In this document: positions 1-7,701 of the stretch, piece by piece
How positions within the stretch are numbered: the first letter of the stretch is position 1
How the letters are laid out: each line of letters opens with the position of its first letter
Origin: G963669295 sp963669295
GTDB taxonomy: Bacteria; Bacteroidota; Bacteroidia; Flavobacteriales_D; CALLUQ01
NCBI GenBank assembly: GCA_963669295.1
Contig: OY769938.1
Location: 62,001-126,000 of the forward strand
DNA length: 64,000 bases
Direction of reading: 5' to 3'
Made by a program: the position numbers and the translations under genes
Notes under the pieces: generated by a model
Told to the model about the DNA's origin: nothing
Databases searched by the model: none
The model's input: only the letters and a program-made list of their open reading frames with translations

Positions 1-309
1 GACGACTTATCGTTAAGCGGTGGCAATGTTGGCATTCAATACCTCGATGCGGATGATCATAATATAATGGCCTACCCCAACCCAGCCATCGATAGGGCTA
101 CCATTAGCTACCACCTCAATGGAAAAGCGCGCGTTGCCCTTACTCTCACCGATGTAGAAGGACGCTTAATTCAACAACAAACATTTGAACGCAACAACGG
201 ATTGCAACAAATAGCACTTAACCTCAACGATGTTGAAGCAGGAGTGTATATATATACCCTTACCATAAACGATAAAGTATTTACCGATAAGTTGGTGGTA
301 AGTAAGTAG
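1..309 (+). CDS. T9SS type A sorting domain protein, 3' end only
   Basis: The reading frame is open from the first base of the window, so this is the C-terminal 102 residues of a longer secreted protein. It carries the hallmarks of a T9SS C-terminal sorting domain: a YPNP motif followed by alternating beta strands, a GVYIYTL strand and a short basic end (KLVVSK). In Bacteroidota such domains send cargo through the outer membrane by the type IX system, and they are cleaved or anchored at the cell surface. The functional N-terminal part lies outside the window, so its activity cannot be named. The first in-frame ATG (67) is internal, directly before the YPNP motif. Confidence 0.85.
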   Translation, partial: DDLSLSGGNVGIQYLDADDHNIMAYPNPAIDRATISYHLNGKARVALTLTDVEGRLIQQQTFERNNGLQQIALNLNDVEAGVYIYTLTINDKVFTDKLVVSK

Positions 310-381
310 ACAGATAGATTACCTGATCATTTCGGCCTGCTGCCTGATTTCAATGCCATAGGAAATTAGACAGTGGGCCGA

Positions 382-1377
382 TTACTTTCCTTTTAAAGTA
401 ATCATGGTAATTTCGGGAGGGCAGTTGAAACGAAGCGGAGGTACTCCTTGCTCGTGCTCCACCCCTATTCCTGCCGAAACATTTAAATCGATATGGTTTA
501 CCTTATTGTGCCCGCGTGCCCACTCGCGTGGCACTTTCGCCAGGGTAATAATAGGCCCATAAAAAGGAACTCTTACCTGCCCGCCATGGGTATGTCCGGC
601 CAGGCAAATGTTTACCATGGCTTCCTGAATATCGAGTACATAGTCGGGCGAATGCCCGGCCACTATCATCACATCTTCCGGGTGGCGAGTATCCATCCAC
701 CACTGTAGTTTGGTTTGGTTCAACAACCGCGACTGGTGAGCCGATAACCCCAGCAGCTTGATAGAGTTACCCCGAATGTTAAGCTCTACCTTATCATTTT
801 GCAATGTTTTTATGCCTGCTATTTGGTCGAACTGCTCCACCCACAACTCACGATCAACATCTGTATCGCCCAACACATTGTAAATGCCATAGGGCACTTC
901 CAGTTGTTGGAAAAGTGCTCCCAATGCTTCCAGTTCACGCATGCGTTCTTCCATGGTAACTACCTGTACCAAATCGCCAGTATGCACAATAAGGTCGGGC
1001 TGCAATTGTTGGATGGTTTGAAACACTTCTTCTTCATACCCACCTACCGCATTGGTTTGAATGTCGGAAATGTGCAACAACTTTACTTCTCCTTCCAATT
1101 GATCGTATTGCAACTCCAATTCGCGCACCTTAAGTTGATAGGGTTCTACATAGCGTGCATAAATCAATAACCCAAAAGCCAACACCGAAACTACTGATAA
1201 CATCCAGGTAAAACGATGGCCTTTGCGGTAAAGAAAAAACACCAGTGCCAGCATAGGCAAAGCAATGATGTTGAAGTAAAACAGGTACTTCACTACCGCA
1301 AACAATGGCAACAATGGTATGCAAAACAGCAAACCAAGGTTACCCAACAAATAAAGTCCTAGCGTTTTTTTAACCAT
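382..1377 (-). CDS. Membrane-anchored metallophosphoesterase with divergent metal ligands
   Basis: A 331-residue protein with about three hydrophobic N-terminal segments (first 75 residues) followed by a calcineurin-like phosphoesterase domain. The canonical signature is DxH, GDxx, GNHD, H, GHxH. Here I see SDIQ in place of SDxH, HTGDLV, LGDTD in place of GNHD, AGHSPD and AGHTHGG. Three of the five blocks are intact. The DxH histidine is Gln, and the Asn and catalytic His of GNHD are Asp and Thr. It overlaps the end of nnr by 8 nt, so the two are probably cotranscribed and translationally coupled. Family membership is clear. The substrate is unknown, and the altered ligands make ordinary activity uncertain. 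Confidence 0.8.
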   Translation of the reverse strand: MVKKTLGLYLLGNLGLLFCIPLLPLFAVVKYLFYFNIIALPMLALVFFLYRKGHRFTWMLSVVSVLAFGLLIYARYVEPYQLKVRELELQYDQLEGEVKLLHISDIQTNAVGGYEEEVFQTIQQLQPDLIVHTGDLVQVVTMEERMRELEALGALFQQLEVPYGIYNVLGDTDVDRELWVEQFDQIAGIKTLQNDKVELNIRGNSIKLLGLSAHQSRLLNQTKLQWWMDTRHPEDVMIVAGHSPDYVLDIQEAMVNICLAGHTHGGQVRVPFYGPIITLAKVPREWARGHNKVNHIDLNVSAGIGVEHEQGVPPLRFNCPPEITMITLKGK

Positions 1378-2884
1378 CGGATTGATTGTCCCTCAGTACT
1401 TTAAATGCAGGTCCAATATGGTCTACAATATCCGATGCTATCAACGATTCCATGCCATTCATCGCTGCCAGGTCGCCTGCCAGTCCGTGTAAAAACACAC
1501 CGAGTAAGCAAGCGTGCAACGACGAATAACCTTGCGCCAATAATCCGGTAATGATTCCTGTAAGCACATCGCCACTCCCCCCTGTAGCCATGCCGGGATT
1601 GCCTGTAGTATTAAAAAACACCTGCCCATCAGGGCTTGCCACAGCAGTATTAGCCCCTTTCAACACCACATACACATTATTCTTTCGTGCAAACTCCCGT
1701 TGAAGTTGGTGCCGTTCATAATCGCTTTCCCATTTACCTACCAGTCGTTCAAATTCTTTTGGGTGAGGAGTAAAGATGGAATAGGCGGGTAAAAAAGCAG
1801 CCCAGGTTTTATTTTCAGCAATGGCATTGATCGCGTCTGCATCAATAACTAAGGGAATAGGAGTTTCTTGAATGAGCCGTTTCAGTGCATTTTGAGTTTG
1901 TATATCCATGCCCATACCCGGGCCAATTCCAATGGCTTTATACGAATTTAATGGCTTTACTTCAGTAATGTAATCGGTTTCCTCATCTACTAAACACATG
2001 GCTTCGGGCACTGCTGTTTGTAGCACTTCATACCCAATTGCGGGGGCATGAATGGTTAACAACCCTACTCCGCTGCGCATGCATGCTCGTGCCGCCAAAA
2101 TGGTGGCTCCCATCTTTCCTTTACTTCCTGAAATGAGCAAGGCGTGACCATAAGTGCCCTTATGCGAATACTTGCTACGCTGCTGTAGCAATTGTTGCAA
2201 CAATGTACCGGTAAGGTAATGGTTAGTGGTAGGCGTGTCGGCCATAAATTCGGCATTCAACCCTATCGGAATCACTTCCCACTTTCCAACGTAGTTGCTA
2301 TTAGAAGGGAAAAGCAATGCCAATTTTGGCACTTCAAACGTGAGGGTATATTGAGCATGTGTTATTGCCCCTTTGTTGGTACTGTTATCTTCATCAAACA
2401 AACCCGAAGGCATATCAATAGCAACAACAGTACTACTGCTCTTATTGATGGCTTGAATCACATCGGCAGCCACACCTTCAGCTGGGCGGGTTAGTCCTGT
2501 TCCAAAAATAGCATCTACCATTACTGCCCCTTCCTCCCATTCGGGCAACTCTTCTATGGCATGTACATCAGCAATTGGCACTCCTAATGCTAACAAGCGT
2601 TTTTCGTTCACTTGAAAGTCTTCTGAAGCACCATCAGAGAACCGCACAGCAATAACAGTTACTTTATGACCTGCTTCATACAGCAAGCGTGCCATTACCA
2701 AACCATCGCCGCCATTGTTTCCCGTTCCACAAACCACCACATATGAGGTGGCTTTGATGTGCTGTTGCATCCACTCAAAGCAGCGTGTGGCAGCACGTTC
2801 CATCAAATCAATCGAAGCAATGGGCTCGTGTTCAATGGTAAATGCATCTGCCTCGCGTATTTGTGCTGCCTTCAGGATTTTCAT
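1370..2884 (-). CDS. nnr: Bifunctional NAD(P)H-hydrate epimerase / ADP-dependent dehydratase
   Basis: A 504-residue fusion of the two nicotinamide-repair enzymes. The N-terminal YjeF_N half (about residues 1-210, GTGNNGGDG motif) epimerises R-NAD(P)HX to S-NAD(P)HX. The C-terminal ribokinase-like half (about 225-500, with GPGMGM and GMATGGSGDVLTG) dehydrates S-NAD(P)HX using ADP. The start at 2884 (MKILKAAQ) is preferred: the longer frame would run back into the terminator at 2894-2939. Length and domain order match the usual fused bacterial form. The metallophosphoesterase gene downstream overlaps it by 8 nt. Confidence 0.93.
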   Translation of the reverse strand: MKILKAAQIREADAFTIEHEPIASIDLMERAATRCFEWMQQHIKATSYVVVCGTGNNGGDGLVMARLLYEAGHKVTVIAVRFSDGASEDFQVNEKRLLALGVPIADVHAIEELPEWEEGAVMVDAIFGTGLTRPAEGVAADVIQAINKSSSTVVAIDMPSGLFDEDNSTNKGAITHAQYTLTFEVPKLALLFPSNSNYVGKWEVIPIGLNAEFMADTPTTNHYLTGTLLQQLLQQRSKYSHKGTYGHALLISGSKGKMGATILAARACMRSGVGLLTIHAPAIGYEVLQTAVPEAMCLVDEETDYITEVKPLNSYKAIGIGPGMGMDIQTQNALKRLIQETPIPLVIDADAINAIAENKTWAAFLPAYSIFTPHPKEFERLVGKWESDYERHQLQREFARKNNVYVVLKGANTAVASPDGQVFFNTTGNPGMATGGSGDVLTGIITGLLAQGYSSLHACLLGVFLHGLAGDLAAMNGMESLIASDIVDHIGPAFKVLRDNQSDG

Positions 2885-2893
2885 ACTGCAAAG

Positions 2894-2939
2894 AAATAAA
2901 AAAGCCCCGTCATTCAGCACATACAGAAGAACGGGGCTT
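2894..2939 (-). terminator. Intrinsic terminator of the nusB-CD225 operon
   Basis: A 9-bp perfect stem (2902-2910 with 2931-2939, AGCCCCGT/ACGGGGCT core) is followed, on the minus strand, by a T-rich run at 2901-2894. It lies 18 nt after the stop of the last CD225-like gene and just before nnr, so it separates the two minus-strand transcription units. Confidence 0.85.
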
Positions 2940-2957
2940 GAATATTATGGTGGTGTG

Positions 2958-3677
2958 CTACAGTTGTATCGACAGCACAACGATGATCGCAATCGGAGAC
3001 GCAATAACACCAATAAGTGAACAGGTTTTTCCTGCTTTGGCATTTTTATACGAACTCTCGGTATACATTTGGGGGTTGGCCTGATAAGCCGCTTCAGCTT
3101 TATTGGCCATGCTCAATCCAATGATCCCTAAAATCAACCCAATAAGTCCACACAATACAATAGACAGGATACCCAATACCAACGCACCGGTAGAGTTGGG
3201 CAATGGTTGTGCCATGTCGTAAGTAGCATCGCCATAACCTTGTGTTGGAGTAACGGGTGGTGGTGTGCTTTGTTGGTGCGTATGTTCTTCTTGTGCCGGT
3301 GGCGCTTGTTCAGTTACAGGAGGTGGTGTGCTTTGACTGCCAGCATCAGCTCCCATTGATGACAATACCTCATCAACTGTGGCAGTACCAGCAGCAGTAG
3401 ATGCATCAGCTGGTGCTTCAGTGGCCGGAGTTTCTGCCACCTCCGGGGTAGCTGTTTCTGGCATTTCTACCGCTTCAGGTGGTGTTACACTTTCAGCAGG
3501 CTCTGGCATCTCCACCGGAGCAATAGGATCGTCCTTTTCTAATGGGTTCTCTACGCCTCCTATTTCAGGAATGTCTCCAATTTCCGGAATATCTTGCGGT
3601 TGAGGAGTATCTTGTGGTTGTGGTTGTTCTTCGTTCGACTGCTCTTCGCTGTCCTTTTTTTCATTTTCGTTTTCCAT
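2958..3677 (-). CDS. CD225/'CCC motif'-like membrane protein with long acidic Pro-rich N-tail (paralog 4)
   Basis: A 239-residue protein. The first 150 or so residues are acidic and rich in Pro, Glu, Ala and Thr, with short PEIGDIPEIGG-type repeats, and are predicted to be disordered. The last 90 residues hold two transmembrane helices separated by a charged loop. The shared core reads LPNSTGALVLGILSIV, then GLIGLILGIIGLSMANKA, NPQMYTESSYKNAKAGK and a final hydrophobic helix. The same core occurs in the next three genes. Such two-helix proteins (DUF4190 / CD225-like, called 'CCC motif membrane protein' in some Bacteroidota annotations) have no settled function. This member is the last of the operon and by far the longest in its tail. 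Confidence 0.75.
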   Translation of the reverse strand: MENENEKKDSEEQSNEEQPQPQDTPQPQDIPEIGDIPEIGGVENPLEKDDPIAPVEMPEPAESVTPPEAVEMPETATPEVAETPATEAPADASTAAGTATVDEVLSSMGADAGSQSTPPPVTEQAPPAQEEHTHQQSTPPPVTPTQGYGDATYDMAQPLPNSTGALVLGILSIVLCGLIGLILGIIGLSMANKAEAAYQANPQMYTESSYKNAKAGKTCSLIGVIASPIAIIVVLSIQL

Positions 3678-3753
3678 ACCTTGAGTTTTTGAGGTTCAAC
3701 ACTTTGTGCTTTAAAACTAAGGAAAAAAGTAAAGGATTACAAAATGGAAGTTA

Positions 3754-4104
3754 CTAGTGAAACATCACTCCACTAGTCACCATCGTAGCAATAAAAACAA
3801 AATACAAAATCATGAATAAAATACCCACACACGAAAGAATCAAACCGATGGTAGCACAGGTTTTACCGGCCTTCATGTTTTTAATGGAGTTAAGGGTATA
3901 AGCATTGGGATTCATCTCTACTTCCAACAAAGCTTTTTTAGCCATATTGAGTGCAATAATACTCAACACCAGGCCTATTACTCCGCAAAATACGAGCGAA
4001 AGAATTCCCAGCACCAAAATGGTAGTGGCATTGGGCAATGCATTGTTTTGTGGGTATGGAGGATGCTGCCAGTTTTGTTGTTGATGTGAGCCTTGTTGTT
4101 CCAT
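3754..4104 (-). CDS. CD225/'CCC motif'-like membrane protein (paralog 3)
   Basis: A 116-residue two-helix membrane protein. A short Gln/His/Pro-rich N-tail (about 25 residues) leads into ALPNATTILVLGILSLVF, GVIGLVLSIIALNMAKKA, a loop with NPNAYTLNSIKNMKAGK and a C-terminal helix. It sits 1 nt after paralog 2 and 76 nt before paralog 4, in the same direction. The core aligns block for block with its three neighbours, so this is a local gene family. The function is unknown. By analogy with CD225 proteins, a role at the membrane with the N-tail in the cytoplasm is an inference. Confidence 0.75.
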   Translation of the reverse strand: MEQQGSHQQQNWQHPPYPQNNALPNATTILVLGILSLVFCGVIGLVLSIIALNMAKKALLEVEMNPNAYTLNSIKNMKAGKTCATIGLILSCVGILFMILYFVFIATMVTSGVMFH

Positions 4105-4105
4105 A

Positions 4106-4489
4106 TTAGTGCAATGGGAGCGATGAAATCATGGCTCCAACAAAAATGAAGTAAAAGATGATGAATAAAAGGAACAATGCAGAACAACAAATGCCAATGA
4201 TGCCACAAATTCTGCCCGCCTTCAAATTGTTATGCGAACTTTCGGTATACACACCGGGGTTTTCCTGATACAACCGTATGTCTTTACCAGAAATAGAAAC
4301 TGCTATGATGCCCATAATAATTCCTGGGACTCCATAACACATAGCAAATACAATGGATAGGATACCCAACACCAATACAGTAGTACTGTTAGGCAATGCC
4401 TGCTGCATGTTAGGCGGTTGCTGATAAGGTTGGCCTTGCTGTTGCCCCTGGTAAGGGTTTTGTTGCTGATATCCGTCGTTGTTTTCCAT
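4106..4489 (-). CDS. CD225/'CCC motif'-like membrane protein (paralog 2)
   Basis: A 127-residue protein with a Gln/Pro-rich N-tail of about 35 residues followed by ALPNSTTVLVLGILSIVF, a helix with AMCYGVPGIIMGIIAVSI, the loop NPGVYTESSHNNLKAGR and a last helix. The first helix-loop differs from paralogs 3 and 4 by a longer YG(V/I)xGII segment, which it shares with paralog 1. The four genes thus fall into two pairs, 1+2 and 3+4. The gene is packed between its neighbours with gaps of 1 and 9 nt. No function can be named. Confidence 0.75.
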   Translation of the reverse strand: MENNDGYQQQNPYQGQQQGQPYQQPPNMQQALPNSTTVLVLGILSIVFAMCYGVPGIIMGIIAVSISGKDIRLYQENPGVYTESSHNNLKAGRICGIIGICCSALFLLFIIFYFIFVGAMISSLPLH

Positions 4490-4498
4490 TGTCGTTGC

Positions 4499-4942
4499 TT
4501 ATAAATCCCAAATATCAGGAGATGCTGCCGAAAAGGCAAAAAGTAAAATAAAGACTACATATAAAATCATCAATACCGAAAGAATCAGTCCGATAATACC
4601 ACAAATCTTTCCAGCCTTTAAGTTATTGAACGAGCTGGGAGTATACATCTGTGGGTTGGCTTCATATAATTTTTGATCTTTCGATGCTAGAGAAAGTGCG
4701 ATAATGCCCAGGATGATGCCTATAATCCCATACAAGATACATGTTACAATCGATAAAATACCCAATACCAATACTGCTGTACCATTAGGCAATGGCTGTT
4801 GCATAGGATATTGCTGTTGGGGTTGTTGGGGCTGCTGCGGTGGTGGGTTTTGCGCTCCCGAATGTTGCTGTCCTTGCCCTTGCTGCCCTCCAGCACCTGG
4901 CCCTGCCCAAACATTTTGATTGTCCTGGTTTTGCTCTTCCAT
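4499..4942 (-). CDS. CD225/'CCC motif'-like membrane protein (paralog 1)
   Basis: A 147-residue protein. Its first 55 residues are almost only Gln, Pro, Gly and Asn, a low-complexity tail likely to be disordered and cytoplasmic. Then come LPNGTAVLVLGILSIVTC, ILYGIIGIILGIIALSLA, NPQMYTPSSFNNLKAGK and a hydrophobic C-terminal helix. It is the first of the four paralogs, 2 nt after the DUF2752 gene, so it is certainly in one transcript with it. The function is unknown. Confidence 0.75.
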   Translation of the reverse strand: MEEQNQDNQNVWAGPGAGGQQGQGQQHSGAQNPPPQQPQQPQQQYPMQQPLPNGTAVLVLGILSIVTCILYGIIGIILGIIALSLASKDQKLYEANPQMYTPSSFNNLKAGKICGIIGLILSVLMILYVVFILLFAFSAASPDIWDL

Positions 4943-4944
4943 AA

Positions 4945-5253
4945 TTATAAATGTAAGTGTACTTGTTTAATGATATAGCTTGTCATAATAATGGCTGCGT
5001 TTACGATGAAGGTATACTTCAACACATTTGCCCCGTGTCTAAATTTAAAAATTAAATGTAGAATCAAAAACAGAAAGAGGAACAAGGTAGGCAATAGCGC
5101 TGGATAAAGCTGAAAGCTTTCCCCCAAATCGCCACGCATCAATGCTACAAAAGAACGCTGAAAACCACAGCCCGGGCATTCTACCCCCAGGTGCTTTACA
5201 AAGAAGCACGAAAAAAGATTGCTTTCTATCCAATTAATGACCGATTCCCACAT
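4945..5253 (-). CDS. DUF2752 domain membrane protein
   Basis: A 102-residue protein with three hydrophobic segments and the DUF2752 signature CPGCGFQRS near residue 30, a cysteine pair next to an arginine at the membrane edge. Its start overlaps the end of coaE by 20 nt and its stop is 2 nt before the first CD225-like gene. DUF2752 genes lying next to CD225/'CCC motif' genes is a recurring Bacteroidota arrangement as I recall it, which hints at a shared role. The biochemical function is not known. The CPGCG pair could bind a metal or form a disulfide; that is speculation. Confidence 0.82.
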   Translation of the reverse strand: MWESVINWIESNLFSCFFVKHLGVECPGCGFQRSFVALMRGDLGESFQLYPALLPTLFLFLFLILHLIFKFRHGANVLKYTFIVNAAIIMTSYIIKQVHLHL

Positions 5254-5830
5254 CTTGTACTAGCTGTTCGTGCAATGTTACTACTTGTGGAAGCAGTAAT
5301 TGTTTTTCATCGTTGTGTATAATGGCATGGGCGTGTTTCGCTTTTTCCTCCTCAGGCAATTGTCGCTTCATCCGTGCCTGAACTTCCGCTGCGCTTACTC
5401 CATCTCGGTGCATTACACGTTGTTGCCGCAACACCGCTGGCGCTGTTACCAAAATTAAGAAATCCAACGACTTATAACCACCCGTTTCTACCAATATGGC
5501 AGCTTCCTTGATTACATAAGGCGCATCTTGCTGAGTTAACCATTGCTCGTAAGCCGCCCCAACCAAAGGATGAATAATGCTGTTCAGCTGCTCTAGCTTT
5601 TCGGGGTGTTCAAATACAAAAGCAGCCAATCGTTTCCGATCAAGCACTCCGTTTTCATAGTATGCATCACCAAAAGCAGCAACAATTCCTTTTGCAATAA
5701 CCGGATCGTTATTCGTCAATTCCCGGGCTACTTCATCGGCATTGAATACCGGAACACCGAGTGTTTTAAACACTTTACAAACGGTAGACTTTCCGCTTCC
5801 AATGCCTCCGGTAATGCCTACTTGCCGCAT
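5234..5830 (-). CDS. coaE: Dephospho-CoA kinase
   Basis: A 198-residue cytoplasmic kinase that phosphorylates dephospho-CoA on the 3' hydroxyl of the ribose, the last step of CoA synthesis. It shows the P-loop GITGGIGSGKST at residues 5-16, the family motif VFNADEVARE near residue 30, a HPLVG element and the LID-like basic segment around QARMKRQLPEEEKAKHA. The length is normal for the family. Its start overlaps the stop of the YbbR gene by 1 nt and its end overlaps the DUF2752 gene by 20 nt, so it is translated as part of the operon. Confidence 0.95.
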   Translation of the reverse strand: MRQVGITGGIGSGKSTVCKVFKTLGVPVFNADEVARELTNNDPVIAKGIVAAFGDAYYENGVLDRKRLAAFVFEHPEKLEQLNSIIHPLVGAAYEQWLTQQDAPYVIKEAAILVETGGYKSLDFLILVTAPAVLRQQRVMHRDGVSAAEVQARMKRQLPEEEKAKHAHAIIHNDEKQLLLPQVVTLHEQLVQDVGIGH

Positions 5831-6831
5831 TAACGTATAATGAATTCAACTTTCTCGGGCGAGAAACTCACCTCTTCAATGAAAGATGGATAGTTCAACA
5901 ATTTCACTTTTAAACGGGTAGTATTGGCCCACTCACTGCTATCGGGCAACTCTACCACTGCTCGAAACATATCGGTACGTACTTTATTATAACTCTTTAA
6001 ACCCACCAGGTAACTCACAGCAATAGAATCGGGAAATGTTTTTACCACCGTTCCTGAAGGAACATTGCGCACCTCAATAGGAGCTTTTTTCACTCCTTCT
6101 GTGAACTCATCTACCGGAATATTTACAATGGCACTTTGAGGGCTATAAGTAATGTCTTTTATCTTCGACTTCATGTGATAACCAATACGCTGGGTAACAT
6201 CCTCATCCAAAGCTTCAAATACCAACGGGTAAGTTGCAATCGACTCCATGGTATCGAGTAGTATTTTAGGGCCGGTTATATCTACCACCGGAGGTCGAAC
6301 ATCTACCTCGCCCGCCAGCATAAACTGTTGCTTAAAATTAAGGGTAACATCCGGGCGAATCAATACCGTTTTAGTCATCTTCTCGCTATAATTGATGTAG
6401 ATGGTATCGGGCAAAATTTGACTCACCTTAGTTTCGTTACCAAGCTGCAAGGAAATCCGATCGAACAAAGTACGGGTAGTAATGTACGTTTTTGCCACCT
6501 CCCCCGAGCGACGCTGACGGAAAGTGCTGGCATCGATCATAATTGTTTTGTTCGATTGAAACAATTTATATGACAACAACGAAAACCCATGTGAGGTTAC
6601 TTCTAACGATACACGATCCGTCAATTGATTTACCACAACCTGATCTTCAGGAAGGTTGATGTACTTCACCGGAAATGAGATGATAGTGGTGTAATTCTTA
6701 GACAGCGCTATCAAGAACCAAATGGAAGTGGAAATGACCAAACATACCAGGAAAATGTAGGAACGCCTATTGAATCGCCAGTTCAACAATTGGCTGACGA
6801 TTTTAGCGGACTTACTATCCTGGGAGCTCAA
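5830..6831 (-). CDS. YbbR-like domain protein
   Basis: A 333-residue protein with one N-terminal membrane helix (about residues 25-45, LVCLVISTSIWFLIAL) and an extracytoplasmic region of beta-rich YbbR repeats (PVKYINLPEDQVV near 55, PIEVRNVPSGTVV near 255). YbbR proteins include CdaR, which regulates diadenylate cyclase in Firmicutes. In Bacteroidota the family sits between yajC and coaE, as here, and its role is not settled. The start is TTG at 6831: an in-frame stop lies two codons upstream and no ATG is close. Confidence 0.8.
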   Translation of the reverse strand: MSSQDSKSAKIVSQLLNWRFNRRSYIFLVCLVISTSIWFLIALSKNYTTIISFPVKYINLPEDQVVVNQLTDRVSLEVTSHGFSLLSYKLFQSNKTIMIDASTFRQRRSGEVAKTYITTRTLFDRISLQLGNETKVSQILPDTIYINYSEKMTKTVLIRPDVTLNFKQQFMLAGEVDVRPPVVDITGPKILLDTMESIATYPLVFEALDEDVTQRIGYHMKSKIKDITYSPQSAIVNIPVDEFTEGVKKAPIEVRNVPSGTVVKTFPDSIAVSYLVGLKSYNKVRTDMFRAVVELPDSSEWANTTRLKVKLLNYPSFIEEVSFSPEKVEFIIR

Positions 6832-6849
6832 AATTTAAAGGTTGGTCAA

Positions 6850-7185
6850 CTATTTTTGCTGTTGTTGCCCTTCTTGCAATCGCGTAGAAGAATCCATCGA
6901 AATGGCATCGCGTTCTATCTTCAAGCGTTGGCCTCCGTCTACTTCTAATATCACAGTTGTTTCTTTCAGTTCAGCAATCTTACCATGAATGCCTCCAATA
7001 GTAATTACACGCGACCCTTTTTCGAGCGAAGCTTTGAATTTCTTCATCTCCTTCGCCTTCTTGGTTTGAGGACGAATCATGAAAAAATAAAATACAAAGA
7101 TGATCAACACCCATGGCAATAACCCTAACAAAGGATTTGATTCTCCACCTTCAGGTGGCGGTCCCATTAGAAAAATGTAATTCAT
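6850..7185 (-). CDS. yajC: Preprotein translocase subunit YajC
   Basis: A 111-residue inner-membrane protein: one transmembrane helix at about residues 18-40 (LLGLLPWVLIIFVFYFFMIR), then the typical RPQTKKAKEMKKF segment and a small cytoplasmic domain with ITIGGIHGKIAEL. YajC joins SecDF and YidC in the accessory translocon complex. Its gene is 2 nt after the DUF1573 lipoprotein gene and 18 nt before YbbR. secDF is not in the window. Confidence 0.94.
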   Translation of the reverse strand: MNYIFLMGPPPEGGESNPLLGLLPWVLIIFVFYFFMIRPQTKKAKEMKKFKASLEKGSRVITIGGIHGKIAELKETTVILEVDGGQRLKIERDAISMDSSTRLQEGQQQQK

Positions 7186-7187
7186 GT

Positions 7188-7670
7188 CTATTCGGTTTCT
7201 TTTAAGTTATCGGGTACTATTATTTCTCCTTTTAGTTTTAACAAATTGGTTGAGGGGTTGGTATTTGCCACTACCGAAATTGTTTTTGATACATTCCCTT
7301 GTTTCCCTTCACTATCAAACACCACCGGAATCTCTCCTCCTTCACCAGGAGCAATAGGTTCCTTGGGCCATGTTTTAGGCACGGTGCACCCACAGCTAGC
7401 TTCTACACTGGAAATTATTAGGTCAACCTTTCCTACATTGGTAAACTTGAAGGTATGCTCTACTTTATCGCCCTGTACAATTTTACCGAAATTAAACTCC
7501 AGCCCATCCCACTCAAATGCTGGTAGCTTATCGGGATCTGTTTCCTGATAGGCAGAATTAGGGTTGGATATTAAATCCGAATCAGGCCCTTCATTCTGGT
7601 CGGTTAATCGACACCCCCACCAGCTGGCGGTAATGAGCAATGCAAAGAGGTATACAGTAATTTTATTCAT
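7188..7670 (-). CDS. DUF1573 lipoprotein
   Basis: A 160-residue exported protein. The N-terminus (LFALLITASWWGC) is a lipoprotein-like signal with the acceptor Cys near residue 20. The rest is one DUF1573 immunoglobulin-like domain (about 50-150) with the signature FGKIVQGDKVEHTFKFTN and the CGCTVP motif. DUF1573 proteins are common envelope proteins in Bacteroidota; no activity is known. Its position between nusB and yajC is a conserved order in the phylum. Confidence 0.82.
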   Translation of the reverse strand: MNKITVYLFALLITASWWGCRLTDQNEGPDSDLISNPNSAYQETDPDKLPAFEWDGLEFNFGKIVQGDKVEHTFKFTNVGKVDLIISSVEASCGCTVPKTWPKEPIAPGEGGEIPVVFDSEGKQGNVSKTISVVANTNPSTNLLKLKGEIIVPDNLKETE

Positions 7671-7701
7671 AGCATGCTTGAAAATTTAAAGGTACTAAAC
7701 C

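Noticed and set aside
3379..3603. An Ala/Ser/Gly-rich plus-strand ORF
   Set aside because: It is the reverse complement of the low-complexity acidic tail of the 2958-3677 gene, with no start signal.
4704..4919. A Cys-rich 71-residue plus-strand ORF that looks like a metallothionein
   Set aside because: It is the antisense of the Gln/Pro/Gly-rich tail of a CD225-like gene; CAG/CAA- and GGN-rich codons read as Cys in this frame.
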